A stretch of DNA of 64,000 nt from Methanobacteriota archaeon. Its GTDB lineage: Archaea > Halobacteriota > Methanomicrobia > Methanomicrobiales > Methanospirillaceae. The notes below the pieces were generated by a model. That model was not told the DNA's origin and ran no database searches. It saw only the letters and a list, made by a program, of their open reading frames with translations. This document shows positions 1 to 8,269 of the stretch, piece by piece; the first letter of the stretch is position 1, and every line of letters begins with the position of its first letter. Made by a program: the position numbers and the translations under genes. The stretch lies in contig JAKPPB010000063.1 in the NCBI GenBank assembly GCA_029547605.1, positions 62,001-126,000 of the forward strand. Direction: 5' to 3'.

Positions 1-665
1 TCGTAAGAGATCTCCGAATAGGCGTTGTCGTGGATAATGATGACCCCGTGTTCGCGGGCGAATTCTACTGCACTCTCAAAGAATCCGGGGAGGGTCACCG
101 CAGATGTGGGGTTGTTTGGGTAGTTGAGGAACATCAGGGTTGCAGCGTCGGCAACCTTCTTCGGGATATCTTCGAGTACTGGGATGAAGTGGTTCTCGGC
201 GAGGAGCGGCATCTCGTAGACCTTTCCCTCGGCAAAGAGTGTGGAAGTCCGGTATACGGGATACCCCGGGCTCGGTACAAGGACATAGTCCCCGGGATTC
301 ACGAAGGCCTCGGGTGCATGGGCTATCCCGTCCTTTGAGCCCATCAGTGCCAGCACCTCTGTGGCAGGGTCAAGGTCCACACCGAAACGACGGCGGTACC
401 ACGCCGCGACAGCCTTCCGGTAATCAACCATCCCTGCGTAGGAAGGGTAATGGTGGTGGGCGGGATCTCTTGCCGCCCGGCAGAGTTCCTCCACCACGAA
501 GGAGGGGGTGGGGAGATCCGGGTCGCCCACCCCCAGGTCGATGACATCGACTCCGGCCCGGATCTTCGCTGCCTTCATCTCGTCGATCCTGGCGAACAGG
601 TAGGGGGGGAGCATCCCCATTCGTTCCGCGTACATGTGAGAGGAGTATAGGGGCTGCTCATTCAT
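1..665 (-). CDS. dapL: LL-diaminopimelate aminotransferase (partial, N-terminal part)
   Basis: A minus-strand frame opens with ATG at 665 and runs off the left edge, leaving about 221 N-terminal residues. The protein is a PLP fold-type I aminotransferase: it shows LGVGDPDLPTP near residue 45 and LNYPNNPTS further on, the Asn-Pro cofactor/substrate motif of class I/II aminotransferases. The N-terminal reading (YSSHMYAERMGMLPPYLF) resembles the archaeal LL-diaminopimelate aminotransferases that convert tetrahydrodipicolinate to LL-diaminopimelate for lysine synthesis. A GGTGATCC ribosome binding site precedes the ATG. The PLP lysine lies beyond the window, so an aspartate-type aminotransferase cannot be fully excluded. 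Confidence 0.8.
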   Translation of the reverse strand, partial: MNEQPLYSSHMYAERMGMLPPYLFARIDEMKAAKIRAGVDVIDLGVGDPDLPTPSFVVEELCRAARDPAHHHYPSYAGMVDYRKAVAAWYRRRFGVDLDPATEVLALMGSKDGIAHAPEAFVNPGDYVLVPSPGYPVYRTSTLFAEGKVYEMPLLAENHFIPVLEDIPKKVADAATLMFLNYPNNPTSAVTLPGFFESAVEFAREHGVIIIHDNAYSEISY

Positions 666-721
666 TAAGGATCACCCCGGGGCCTGCACCAAAAGAGCCA
701 CCGATGCTGCCAGATCCGAAA

Positions 722-765
722 AAATACCCTGGATTGGGTGTATTGGAACAATGCACTTATATCCC
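722..765. promoter_or_regulatory. Divergent promoter region between dapL and cutA
   Basis: The 204 bases between dapL and cutA hold TATA-like boxes for both directions. For cutA, CTTATATC at 755-762 would place transcription start near 785. For dapL, the minus strand reads GTATTTTTTCGG around 722-733. The cutA box sits inside a long inverted repeat, listed separately. The calls rest on archaeal box consensus and spacing only. Confidence 0.45.
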
Positions 766-787
766 GCGCCCGGGTAACTAAGTGCAT
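751..787. promoter_or_regulatory. Perfect 9-bp inverted repeat over the cutA-fdhD promoter
   Basis: ATGCACTTA at 751-759 is mirrored by TAAGTGCAT at 779-787 with a 19-base spacer. The left arm overlaps the TATA-like box and the right arm covers the expected start of transcription, the geometry of a repressor operator. The regulator is unknown. Confidence 0.45.
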
Positions 788-792
788 GCGCA

Positions 793-811
793 CCCCTCTG
801 CAGCTGAGGGG
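793..811 (+). other. Stem-loop in the cutA leader
   Basis: CCCCTC (793-798) and GAGGGG (806-811) form a perfect 6-bp stem with a 7-base loop. It lies just after the inverted repeat and 58 bases before the cutA start, so it would form in the 5' leader of the mRNA. Its function is unknown. Confidence 0.4.
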
Positions 812-869
812 GGATGTGCAGAGAAGAAAAATGAGGAGTCTTCAAATGGATGGAGAGGAGGTGTCTCAG

Positions 870-1175
870 GTGCGGGTCATCCTCGTCACTGCAAGTCGAC
901 GGGAAGGGCCCGGGATTGCCCGCCACCTCGTGGAGAAGAGGCTCGCTGCCTGCGTGAACATCACCGAGATCAGTTCATGTTACCGCTGGGAGGGCAGGTA
1001 CTGTGAAGAACCTGAAGCCCTCCTTGTGATCAAGACGACGGATGAGAAAGTCCGGGAGACTTTGGCGGCTATCAGGGACGTGCACTCCTATGAACTCCCG
1101 GAAATGATAGTGCTCCCCGTCATCTCAGGCTACCCCCCCTATCTTGCCTGGGTGAAAGAGGAGACACTTTCATGA
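870..1175 (+). CDS. cutA: CutA-type divalent cation tolerance protein
   Basis: Small trimeric CutA1-family protein, about 101 residues. Family hallmarks visible are VILVTASRREGPGIARHLVE at the N-terminus, the RLAACVNI stretch, SCYRWEG and VKEETL near the end. CutA proteins are linked to copper/divalent metal tolerance, but the biochemical role is unsettled. I chose GTG at 870 because GGAGGTG at 857-863 lies six bases upstream; an ATG at 846 and a GTG at 861 are alternatives in the same frame. The stop overlaps the fdhD start by four bases (ATGA), so the two are probably translated together. Confidence 0.85.
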   Translation: MRVILVTASRREGPGIARHLVEKRLAACVNITEISSCYRWEGRYCEEPEALLVIKTTDEKVRETLAAIRDVHSYELPEMIVLPVISGYPPYLAWVKEETLS

Positions 1176-1939
1176 ACACGGTCACCATACACGGCATCCA
1201 GGTCAGGAATGGACAAACCTGTGCGATCCATGACACTGTGATCCGCGAGAGCCGTTTCTCCCTTTATCTGAACGGGACATATTTTACCGGGATGGTGGCA
1301 AGTAACGACCAGCTCGAGGAACTCGGCGCAGGGTTTGTGACGTGCCAGGGAATCTCCGGCAGGGTTGACAAGGTGACCGTGACGGGAGATGAGATCCATA
1401 TCAATGCCCCCATCACGGGAGATCTGCTCCAGGAGATAATCTCGACCGGCGCGGTCGGGGTCAGGAAACCTTTTCTTCCTGTCACCTCGTCTCTTACCCT
1501 CACCCCCGATGACGTGTACCGAATTACGGGCGAGATAGAGACAGAGACATGGCGGCGGACCGGTGGTGTCCACTGTTCCGTCCTCTTCCACGAGCTTGAG
1601 CTTCTGGTGAAGGCCAGCGACCTTGGCAGGCACAGCACGGTCGACAAGGTGGTGGGACATGCCGTGCTAAGGGGAATCGACAGGTCAAGGTGCATCCTGG
1701 GTTGCACTGGCCGGCAGCCACGTGACATGGTGACGAAGGCCGCGCATGCGGGGATTCCGGTGGTCATATCCCGTGCGGCATCGACAGAGCAGGGCATAGA
1801 AACTGCAAGGAAGGCAGGAATCACCCTCATATGTTTCTCCCGCGGCGACCGGTTCACAGTCTACACGCACCCTGAGAGGGTGAAAGGGCTTGAGCACTTT
1901 TCCGCGAAGGATTGGAGTGGAGAAGAGGAAGTGAAATAG
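1172..1939 (+). CDS. fdhD: FdhD-like formate dehydrogenase accessory sulfurtransferase
   Basis: 255 residues of FdhD/NarQ type. Family members pass sulfur to the Mo/W-bis-pterin cofactor so that formate dehydrogenase becomes active, which suits a methanogen able to use formate. RTGGVHCSVLF near residue 130, DKVVGHAVLRGID near 160 and the C-terminal GIPVVISRAASTEQGIETA are recognisable FdhD segments. The loop that usually carries the catalytic Cys-x-x-Cys pair after TSS reads TSSLTLTPDD here, so that pair is missing; only the Cys of TGGVHC remains. Either sulfur transfer differs or the protein has another role in cofactor handling. Starts inside the cutA stop codon. Confidence 0.82.
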   Translation: MNTVTIHGIQVRNGQTCAIHDTVIRESRFSLYLNGTYFTGMVASNDQLEELGAGFVTCQGISGRVDKVTVTGDEIHINAPITGDLLQEIISTGAVGVRKPFLPVTSSLTLTPDDVYRITGEIETETWRRTGGVHCSVLFHELELLVKASDLGRHSTVDKVVGHAVLRGIDRSRCILGCTGRQPRDMVTKAAHAGIPVVISRAASTEQGIETARKAGITLICFSRGDRFTVYTHPERVKGLEHFSAKDWSGEEEVK

Positions 1940-1978
1940 GCAAGGTAAGCATTATCTGGTACGTGAGGGAGGGAACTC

Positions 1979-2458
1979 ATCATCGCTACAGGAAAAGAGA
2001 GTAAGGACGCGCTCCTGGTCCTGGGATGCCCGCAGGTCCCGGTCCAGACCGCCATTGCCCTGTACCTCATGTACAGGCTTCGAATGCTCGGCGTTACTCC
2101 TGTAGTTGCAGGCAACCAGGCCGCGCGGATGCAGATCGAGGTCTCGGACCCACTTCACCATTACGCGGGCCAGATGGTGGACCTCGATACCTGCATCGCG
2201 GACCTGGCAGAGGGAAAGCGGAGTTATTCGTATTACATGATCTTCGTCCACAACGATGCAGGTATCTCGTATGCTGCCACAGTCCAGTCGATCACCGGGA
2301 AGAAGGTAATCGCCATCCTTTACGGGGAGCACTTCAGGGAGATGAGCGAGACTATCGACTTCCCCTGCGAGAAGATTGCAGCCAAAGCGGTACATAACCC
2401 CATGCCGCTCAAAAAGAAGATAGACGAGGTGATCCATTGGGTTGTATCGAATCTCTGA
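1979..2458 (+). CDS. DUF1890 family methanogen protein, no standard start codon
   Basis: About 159 residues of the DUF1890 family, a small protein found in methanogens with no assigned reaction. The conserved N-terminus ALLVLGCPQVPVQTAIALYL is clearly coded here, followed by RLRMLGVTPVVAGNQAA and IEVSDPLHHYA. The frame is open from 1967 but has no ATG, GTG or TTG before the conserved block; the first ATG (2069) would remove the GCP motif. A GGGAGGGA ribosome site at 1967-1974 points to an ATC codon at 1979 or 1982 as start. A sequence error or a real non-standard start both explain this. Overlaps the DUF1894 gene by 22 bases. Confidence 0.72.
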   Translation: MIATGKESKDALLVLGCPQVPVQTAIALYLMYRLRMLGVTPVVAGNQAARMQIEVSDPLHHYAGQMVDLDTCIADLAEGKRSYSYYMIFVHNDAGISYAATVQSITGKKVIAILYGEHFREMSETIDFPCEKIAAKAVHNPMPLKKKIDEVIHWVVSNL

Positions 2459-2715
2459 AGTATGAGATTGTACTTCAAGGGGCGTCCTTTGCGGAATGCC
2501 GAAGTTACGTAATGGCACACTGCAGGGAACAGGTGACCGTCGATCCCGGGTTCAAGATCTTCGAGAAGCCCATCATTGGTATCCCTCCGATCCTGATCGG
2601 GCTTGACGGGGACTTGATCACTTTCCCGTATACGAAACCATGCTATGGGACATTCCTCCTCCAGACAGAGAATCCCCCGGAGGCGGCCCGGATACGGTCC
2701 CTTGGGAAGAAATAA
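2437..2715 (+). CDS. DUF1894 family methanogen protein
   Basis: 92 residues with CIESLKYEIVLQGASFAEC at the N-terminus and GIPPILIGLDGDLITFPYT in the middle, typical of DUF1894, which commonly sits next to DUF1890 in methanogens. The TTG start at 2437 is supported by GAGGTGAT at 2425-2432 and by overlap with the upstream gene, which suggests translational coupling. No catalytic motif or membrane segment is seen. The function is unknown; the fixed pairing suggests the two proteins work together. Confidence 0.78.
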   Translation: MGCIESLKYEIVLQGASFAECRSYVMAHCREQVTVDPGFKIFEKPIIGIPPILIGLDGDLITFPYTKPCYGTFLLQTENPPEAARIRSLGKK

Positions 2716-2813
2716 ACTGCTCCTCCTGACTTTTCTCAGGAAAAAAGCGCACTGCCTGTTTTCGCGTGGTATCCCTGTATCCTGATGGGGAATCATGTGA
2801 TTCTTTTGGGAAG

Positions 2814-2830
2814 AACCTATATCTCTCCCT
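2814..2830 (+). promoter_or_regulatory. Probable korA promoter (TATA-like box)
   Basis: CCTATATC at 2816-2823 lies in the 124-base gap after DUF1894. It is about 44 bases before the preferred korA ATG, fitting a short leader. Assigned from base composition and spacing only. Confidence 0.4.
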
Positions 2831-2866
2831 GAAAAGAGAGTGTTGTTCGGGGTGCGCTTGACGTTC

Positions 2867-4519
2867 ATGGAGGAATCATCTATTCTTATCGGGGGGAAGG
2901 CCGGTGACGGGATCAACAGTGCCGGCATGGTGGTTGCCCACCTCTTCAACAGGATGGGATACCGCGTCTACATGTATTTTGACTACCCGTCCCTCATCAA
3001 GGGCGGGCACAATTTTGCCATTGTACGGGCTGCCAGGGAGGAGATCGGGGCTCACCGGTCACAGGTTGACTTCATCCTCGCACTGAACCAGGACACCGTT
3101 GACTTCCATGGAGGCATGGTTCATAGCAGCACAGTGGTCCTTTACGACCGCTCGAAGGTCAGGGCAGAGGGGATCGGGATCGATCTCCCGCAAATCTTAA
3201 AGGAGGAGGAGGCCCCGCCGGTCATGGGAAACTCGTGCATCATTGGGGCGTTTGCAAAGGCGGCTGGAATAGAGTGGAAAGTACTTGAGGAGGTATTTGC
3301 CCGCCAGGTACCAAAGGCGCTGTCATTGAACCTCAAGGTAGCGCGCCGGGGATATGAGACGGCCAGTGAGTGCTGCAGGATTGGGACGCTCGGCTCATCC
3401 CCGGTACCGGTTATCTCCGGGAACGAGGCAATCGGCCTTGGCCTCATCCATGGTGGCCTCGATGCCTATGTTGCCTACCCGATGACCCCTACCTCGAACA
3501 TCCTCCATTTCATGGCCGAGGTTGCGGAGACGCACGATCTCCTGGTCTTTCATCCCGAGAATGAGATCGCGGTGATCATGATGGCGCTCGGCCTCGGGTA
3601 CGCTGGGAAGAAAGCTGCGGTAGGGACATCGGGCGGCGGCTTCTGCCTGATGACAGAAGGATTCTCTCTCTCAGGTATGAGCGAGGTTCCGGTCGTCGTA
3701 GTGCTAGGGCAGAGGGCGGGCCCGAGTACTGGGATGCCGACCTACACCGCACAATCCGACCTTCACTTCGCGCTGCATGCAGGCCAGGGGGAATTTCCCC
3801 GTCTTGTGGTGGCCCCTGGAGATGCTGAGCAGGCCTATACCTGGTCAGACCTTGCACTTCGCCTCTCCTGGAAATATCAGGTCCCGGGCGTGATCCTCTG
3901 TGACAAGACGCTCTGCGAGGGGTTCTACAGCTTCAGCCGGCTGGATGCGGTGATTCCCCGGATTGATCTGCCGACAAAGGCAAGCCCCGGCCCTGGGTAT
4001 TCCAGGTACCTCTTCAGCGAAAACGGGGTGTCTCCATTGCTCTTTCCCCCCTCTCCGGGTACAGTGATCAAGGTCAATGGGTACACCCACGACCAGGCTG
4101 GGATTACCACAGAGAATTCAGAGATCGCTGCCCTGATGAGTGAAAAGAGGCAGAAGAAAGGAGCCGCGCTTGCGAGTGAGGTATCCTCGCTCAATCCTGT
4201 TGTGGTCGGTGGCGATACGGGCTCGGACATGGCACTGATCTGCTGGGGCTCTCCCATCGGCGTGTGCCGGGAGGTTGCAGGTTCCATGGGACTCAGGGTG
4301 GTGCAGCCCGTCGTTCTCTCTCCTTTCCCAAAACTGGTTCTGCAGGATGCATTACAGGGGACGGAAAGGCAGATTGTGGTAGAGGAGAATGCCGAGGGGC
4401 AGCTTGCGATGCTGCTCGCGCGGCATGGCATCAGGCCGCATTCCCACATCCGACGCTACGATGGAAGGCCTTTTGCAGTCGAGGAACTGGAAGCGCGCAT
4501 CAGGGAGGCGCTCGCATGA
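2867..4519 (+). CDS. korA: 2-oxoacid:ferredoxin oxidoreductase, fused gamma-alpha subunit
   Basis: About 550 residues. Residues 1-190 are the gamma domain (ILIGGKAGDGINSAGMVVA at the N-terminus); the remainder is the alpha/pyrimidine domain (GNEAIGLGLIHGGLDAYVAY and YPMTPTSNILHFMAE). With KorB it forms a thiamine-diphosphate enzyme that oxidises a 2-oxoacid to acyl-CoA and reduces ferredoxin, or runs in reverse for carbon fixation. No separate delta ferredoxin subunit is encoded beside it, as in two-subunit OFORs. ATG 2867 is preferred by similarity of the N-terminus; GTG at 2840 or 2855 is possible. It overlaps korB by four bases. Substrate is inferred: the neighbouring glutamate dehydrogenase favours 2-oxoglutarate. 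Confidence 0.85.
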   Translation: MEESSILIGGKAGDGINSAGMVVAHLFNRMGYRVYMYFDYPSLIKGGHNFAIVRAAREEIGAHRSQVDFILALNQDTVDFHGGMVHSSTVVLYDRSKVRAEGIGIDLPQILKEEEAPPVMGNSCIIGAFAKAAGIEWKVLEEVFARQVPKALSLNLKVARRGYETASECCRIGTLGSSPVPVISGNEAIGLGLIHGGLDAYVAYPMTPTSNILHFMAEVAETHDLLVFHPENEIAVIMMALGLGYAGKKAAVGTSGGGFCLMTEGFSLSGMSEVPVVVVLGQRAGPSTGMPTYTAQSDLHFALHAGQGEFPRLVVAPGDAEQAYTWSDLALRLSWKYQVPGVILCDKTLCEGFYSFSRLDAVIPRIDLPTKASPGPGYSRYLFSENGVSPLLFPPSPGTVIKVNGYTHDQAGITTENSEIAALMSEKRQKKGAALASEVSSLNPVVVGGDTGSDMALICWGSPIGVCREVAGSMGLRVVQPVVLSPFPKLVLQDALQGTERQIVVEENAEGQLAMLLARHGIRPHSHIRRYDGRPFAVEELEARIREALA

Positions 4520-5367
4520 CTGCGAGGAACCTGATCACCGGGGCCCAGAACACCTGGTGCCCGGGATGCGGCAATTTCGTCATCCAGTTCGCCCTGAAAA
4601 ACACCATAACAGCCCTCGGCAATGAGGGAGTTGACAGTGACAGGATAGTGCTCGTATCCGGTATTGGTTGCCATGCAAAGATGGCGGACTATCTCAACGT
4701 CAACAGTTTCTACTCCATCCATGGGCGCACACTGCCGGTTGCAACCGCGATCAAGATGGCCAATCCCGAGCTCGTGGTCATCGTGTGCGCAGGTGACGGA
4801 GACTGTTATGCCGAGGGTCTTGACCACCTTGTCTTTGCCGCAAAACGAAACTCAGATATTACCCTGCTTGTCCACAACAACCGCGTATACGGGCTGACCA
4901 CGGGGCAATACACTCCTACATCCCCGCTCGGGTTCAGGGGCCGTTCAACGCCATCGGGGACTGTAGAGGAGCCTTTCAATCCTCTCGCGATCATGCTTGC
5001 ATCCGGCGCCACGTTCGTGGCGAGAGGGTGCACGCGGAGAATGGATCTCCTCCAGCGCACGATCATGGAAGGCATACGTCATCCGGGCTTTGCCTTCATC
5101 GATGTCTTACAGGTCTGCGCTTCCTACTACAATCTCTCGGACTATTATGATTCAAGAGTGTATGAGATCAGCGACCACGACGAGAGGGACTTCGAGGCTG
5201 CCTGCCGGAAGGCAAGAGAATGGGATTACAACGCTGATGCCCCTATTGGCCTTGGGACAATCTACCGGGCAAAGAGACCCACCCTCGAAGAGCGGCTCTC
5301 TGCCATCAGGGGCACAGAAACAGACAGGGATACCACCATCAGGAATGTGCTGGAGAAGAGAACGTGA
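4516..5367 (+). CDS. korB: 2-oxoacid:ferredoxin oxidoreductase, beta (TPP-binding) subunit
   Basis: 283 residues. WCPGCGNFVIQ near residue 15, GIGCHAKMADYLN, and the thiamine-diphosphate signature GDGDCYAEGLDHL followed by LLVHNNRVYGLTTGQ are characteristic of OFOR beta subunits, which bind TPP-Mg and a [4Fe-4S] cluster. The gene starts on the korA stop (ATGA), so alpha and beta should be made in equal amounts. Acts in the cytoplasm with ferredoxin as partner. Confidence 0.88.
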   Translation: MTARNLITGAQNTWCPGCGNFVIQFALKNTITALGNEGVDSDRIVLVSGIGCHAKMADYLNVNSFYSIHGRTLPVATAIKMANPELVVIVCAGDGDCYAEGLDHLVFAAKRNSDITLLVHNNRVYGLTTGQYTPTSPLGFRGRSTPSGTVEEPFNPLAIMLASGATFVARGCTRRMDLLQRTIMEGIRHPGFAFIDVLQVCASYYNLSDYYDSRVYEISDHDERDFEAACRKAREWDYNADAPIGLGTIYRAKRPTLEERLSAIRGTETDRDTTIRNVLEKRT

Positions 5368-5476
5368 AATATGAGGATCAGGATTCACACGGTCAAGCCA
5401 CACCTGGTGGCACAGTGCGGTATCCCTGCGAACCTGAGTACCCTATGGTCCTGAAACCATTCGTTGGAGAAGAAGA

Positions 5477-6724
5477 ATGACCGAACAGAACCTCTTTGAG
5501 ATGGTGAAGAAGCACCTCTGTTCCTGCGCGACGGACCTTGTGATGGACAAGAACGTAGAGGCAGTGCTGAAGATGCCTCGGAGGGAGATCCACGCCTCCA
5601 TCCCGGTCAGGATGGATGACGGAAAGATTCGGGCTTTCCTGGGATTCAGGGTCCAGTACAATGATGCGCTCGGCCCCACGAAGGGCGGGATCAGGTTCCA
5701 CCCCGAGGAGACAATCGATACTATCCGGGGGCTTGCATCCCTGATGACCTGGAAGTGCTCCCTTCACAAACTCCCTCTCGGCGGGGCCAAGGGTGGGGTC
5801 GTCTGCAACCCAAAGGAGCTCTCTGTCCATGAACTCGAACGACTGAGCCGCGCTTACGTGCAGGTGATGTTCCCGTACCTTGGACCGGACAGGGATATCC
5901 CTGCACCCGATGTCTACACGAATCCCACGGTGATGGCATGGATGATGGACGAGTACTCAAAGATCGCGGGGAAGACAACTTTTGGTTCCTTCACAGGAAA
6001 ACCACTTGGTCTTGGTGGCTCCGAAGGGCGGCTTGATGCCACGGCCAGGGGCGGGTGGTATGTGGTTCGCGAGGCTGCCAGGGACATCGGCATGAATATC
6101 GCAGGGGCAGGTGTTGCAGTGCAGGGATTTGGCAACGTGGGCTCACATGCCGCACTCATAGGGCAGGAGGTCTTCGGCGCCAGGGTGGTGGCAGTGAGCG
6201 ACAGCCATGGCGGGATTTACAATCCAGAGGGGTTTTCCGTGCGCGAACTCGTCGCACACAAAGCTGCGACCGGGTCGCTGCAGCATTTCCCGGGTGCCAC
6301 GCACATCACGAACGAAGAACTGATCAAACTTCCCGTGGATATCCTCGTTCCGGCGGCGCTCGAGAATGTGATTGGCATCAGGAACGTTTCCCAGGTCCGT
6401 GCAGGGATCGTGGCGGAGTTTGCGAACGGCCCGGTGGACAACGATGCCGATCAGGTACTCTTTGAGAAGGGTATCACCGTGCTCCCTGATTTTCTCACGA
6501 ACGGCGGCGGCGTGATCGTCTCATACTTCGAGATGGTCCAGAACTTCAACATGGACCAGTGGGATGAGGAGAAGGTGCACAGGAAACTTGAGAAGAAGAT
6601 GACAGATGCCTACCGCGAAGTCCATGACCTTGCGGTCCAGAATAATGTACCTCTTCGAAAGGCGGCGTACTCCATTGCCGTAGCAAGGGTGGTGGAGGCC
6701 ATGAGAGAGAGGGGCTGGGTATAA
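5477..6724 (+). CDS. gdhA: Glu/Leu/Phe/Val-type (glutamate) dehydrogenase
   Basis: 415 residues, the usual length of hexameric archaeal and bacterial GDH. The N-terminal substrate domain shows GPTKGGIRFHP and LPLGGAKGGVVCNP (catalytic Lys region) and DIPAPDVYTN; the Rossmann domain has VQGFGNVGSHAA. It would interconvert 2-oxoglutarate plus ammonia and glutamate with NAD(P)H. The gene follows korAB after a 109-base gap, consistent with assimilation of 2-oxoglutarate into glutamate. Specificity for glutamate rather than another amino acid is inferred from the overall family and context. Confidence 0.88.
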   Translation: MTEQNLFEMVKKHLCSCATDLVMDKNVEAVLKMPRREIHASIPVRMDDGKIRAFLGFRVQYNDALGPTKGGIRFHPEETIDTIRGLASLMTWKCSLHKLPLGGAKGGVVCNPKELSVHELERLSRAYVQVMFPYLGPDRDIPAPDVYTNPTVMAWMMDEYSKIAGKTTFGSFTGKPLGLGGSEGRLDATARGGWYVVREAARDIGMNIAGAGVAVQGFGNVGSHAALIGQEVFGARVVAVSDSHGGIYNPEGFSVRELVAHKAATGSLQHFPGATHITNEELIKLPVDILVPAALENVIGIRNVSQVRAGIVAEFANGPVDNDADQVLFEKGITVLPDFLTNGGGVIVSYFEMVQNFNMDQWDEEKVHRKLEKKMTDAYREVHDLAVQNNVPLRKAAYSIAVARVVEAMRERGWV

Positions 6725-6894
6725 TCTCCTGGACATCGATCTTTTCCCAGCCATTGCCGCGCGGGAATTATCAGGAATAACATTCAACGATACATCGGCA
6801 TGGAATGGCCTTGTGGCACGGGTTGGCATCCGCCCCCATGTTTGAAAGGGTCAGGGATCGGGGGGAACGCGCATCTTCCGGAGGTGATTGTCCA

Positions 6895-7494
6895 GTGCTG
6901 GAATTCACAATCTCAACGGATGTGTATGCATGGATAATACTCCCCCTCCTCATCTTCCTGGCGAGGATATGCGATGTGAGCCTCGGCACGCTCCGGGTGA
7001 TATTCATTGCCCGTGGGTTTAAGTACATTGCCCCGGCGATCGGCTTCTTCGAGGTAATTATCTGGCTTCTGGCCATCGGCCAGGTGATGCAGAATGTAGG
7101 GAATGCTGCGTCGTATATCGCGTATGGGGGAGGGTTTGCGGCAGGAACCTTCATCGGAATGGCCGTCGAGGAGCGTCTCTCCCTTGGGAACGTCGTCATC
7201 AGGATCATCACGAACCGCGATTCGCGGGGTCTTGTGGAAGCCTTGAGAGATCAAAACTTCGGCGTAACGACCATCGATGCGGAGGGGGCAAGTGGGCCGG
7301 TCACAGTGATCCTCACGATCAGCAGGAGAGAGGATCTTCACCTGGTCTTCGACCTCATCCACCAGTTCCAGCCAAATGCCTTTTTCACCGTGGAAGAGAT
7401 AAAATCGGTGAATGAAGGCGTTTTTCCAAGGAAACACGGCTCCTCACTTCTCAACTGGCGGGACCCCCTGGGTTTTTTCAGGAAAGGGAAATGA
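6895..7494 (+). CDS. UPF0316/DUF2179 membrane protein
   Basis: 199 residues: three hydrophobic segments in the first half (IILPLLIFLARICDVSLGTL, then FFEVIIWLLAIGQVM, then SYIAYGGGFAAGTFIGMAVE) and a soluble C-terminal half with an alternating beta-alpha pattern (VIRIITNRD to VTVILTISRRED) typical of the DUF2179 regulatory domain. This order matches UPF0316 proteins of unknown function. GTG 6895 is chosen over upstream codons because GGAGGTGA ends seven bases before it. It stands alone between gdhA and a convergent gene. Confidence 0.78.
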   Translation: MLEFTISTDVYAWIILPLLIFLARICDVSLGTLRVIFIARGFKYIAPAIGFFEVIIWLLAIGQVMQNVGNAASYIAYGGGFAAGTFIGMAVEERLSLGNVVIRIITNRDSRGLVEALRDQNFGVTTIDAEGASGPVTVILTISRREDLHLVFDLIHQFQPNAFFTVEEIKSVNEGVFPRKHGSSLLNWRDPLGFFRKGK

Positions 7495-7621
7495 GTGTGA
7501 GCAGCTCATGCGGGTTCTGCATCCCTCATGCATCTTCGCAGTATCTTTAAAAATACAGGGAGGGATCACCATTCTCGTCCGCCCTGTCACATGGACAATA
7601 GCCGCAACCGGAGAACTATAG

Positions 7622-8269
7622 CTATTCTAGCAGTACCAGGCCGATCGAGGTGATGTTCCCGTGCTCAACCATGCCATATTCGAGATTCCTGCACGGTACA
7701 GTATGCAGTACCCAGCCCGCATTCCTGGCAGTGGCGAAGACATCCATACCGGCAGCCTCCATGCTGGGCCGGACAAGGTCCATGTGCCTGCATCTCCTCC
7801 TGATGCTCTCGTCAACAATCCCCTCTTGTTCCTCTGCGACGCAGTGCTCGTGCTCGCAGTAGATGCATGGGTATGCACCGAACCCGAACGCCTTGTAAAA
7901 GTCGTCATAGAATGCGGTCTTCTCAAGGAAATGGACGGTCCCGTTCACCCATAGGATAAGATCGCGGAAGAATGGGTGGAAATCTTCTGGAATCTGGTCA
8001 GGGGAGAGATCCCTGTGCCCTGGAATTCCGTCGAATTTGAGGAGAAGCCCCGTCTCGTACTCCCTGACCATCCGCCTGGTCTCCTCCGGTCCCGGTGCGT
8101 AGGGCGGGCAGCTCATGTGCTTCCCGTACCCCTTGCACCCAAAACGGCACTTGAAGCGGACCCAGTCTGAGACGATGACGTCCCGCGAGGATATGACGCG
8201 GGCCTCGGCCCCCCTCTCAGCAGCGAGGCGGGTAAGTTTCTGTATCTCCTGTTCACGCATCTCCGGCAT
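7622..8269 (-). CDS. DUF2284 predicted metal-binding protein
   Basis: 215 residues with two Cys clusters: FKCRFGCKGYGKHMSCPPYA near residue 35 and GAYPCIYCEHEHC plus a later Cys-Arg-His segment near 130-165. This Cys-rich layout is that of DUF2284, a predicted metal or Fe-S binding family common in methanogens and other anaerobes; no reaction is established. The start is set at ATG 8269 (MPEMREQEIQKL), although the frame is open further upstream. Divergent from the iron-sulfur flavoprotein gene at 8365. Confidence 0.78.
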   Translation of the reverse strand: MPEMREQEIQKLTRLAAERGAEARVISSRDVIVSDWVRFKCRFGCKGYGKHMSCPPYAPGPEETRRMVREYETGLLLKFDGIPGHRDLSPDQIPEDFHPFFRDLILWVNGTVHFLEKTAFYDDFYKAFGFGAYPCIYCEHEHCVAEEQEGIVDESIRRRCRHMDLVRPSMEAAGMDVFATARNAGWVLHTVPCRNLEYGMVEHGNITSIGLVLLE

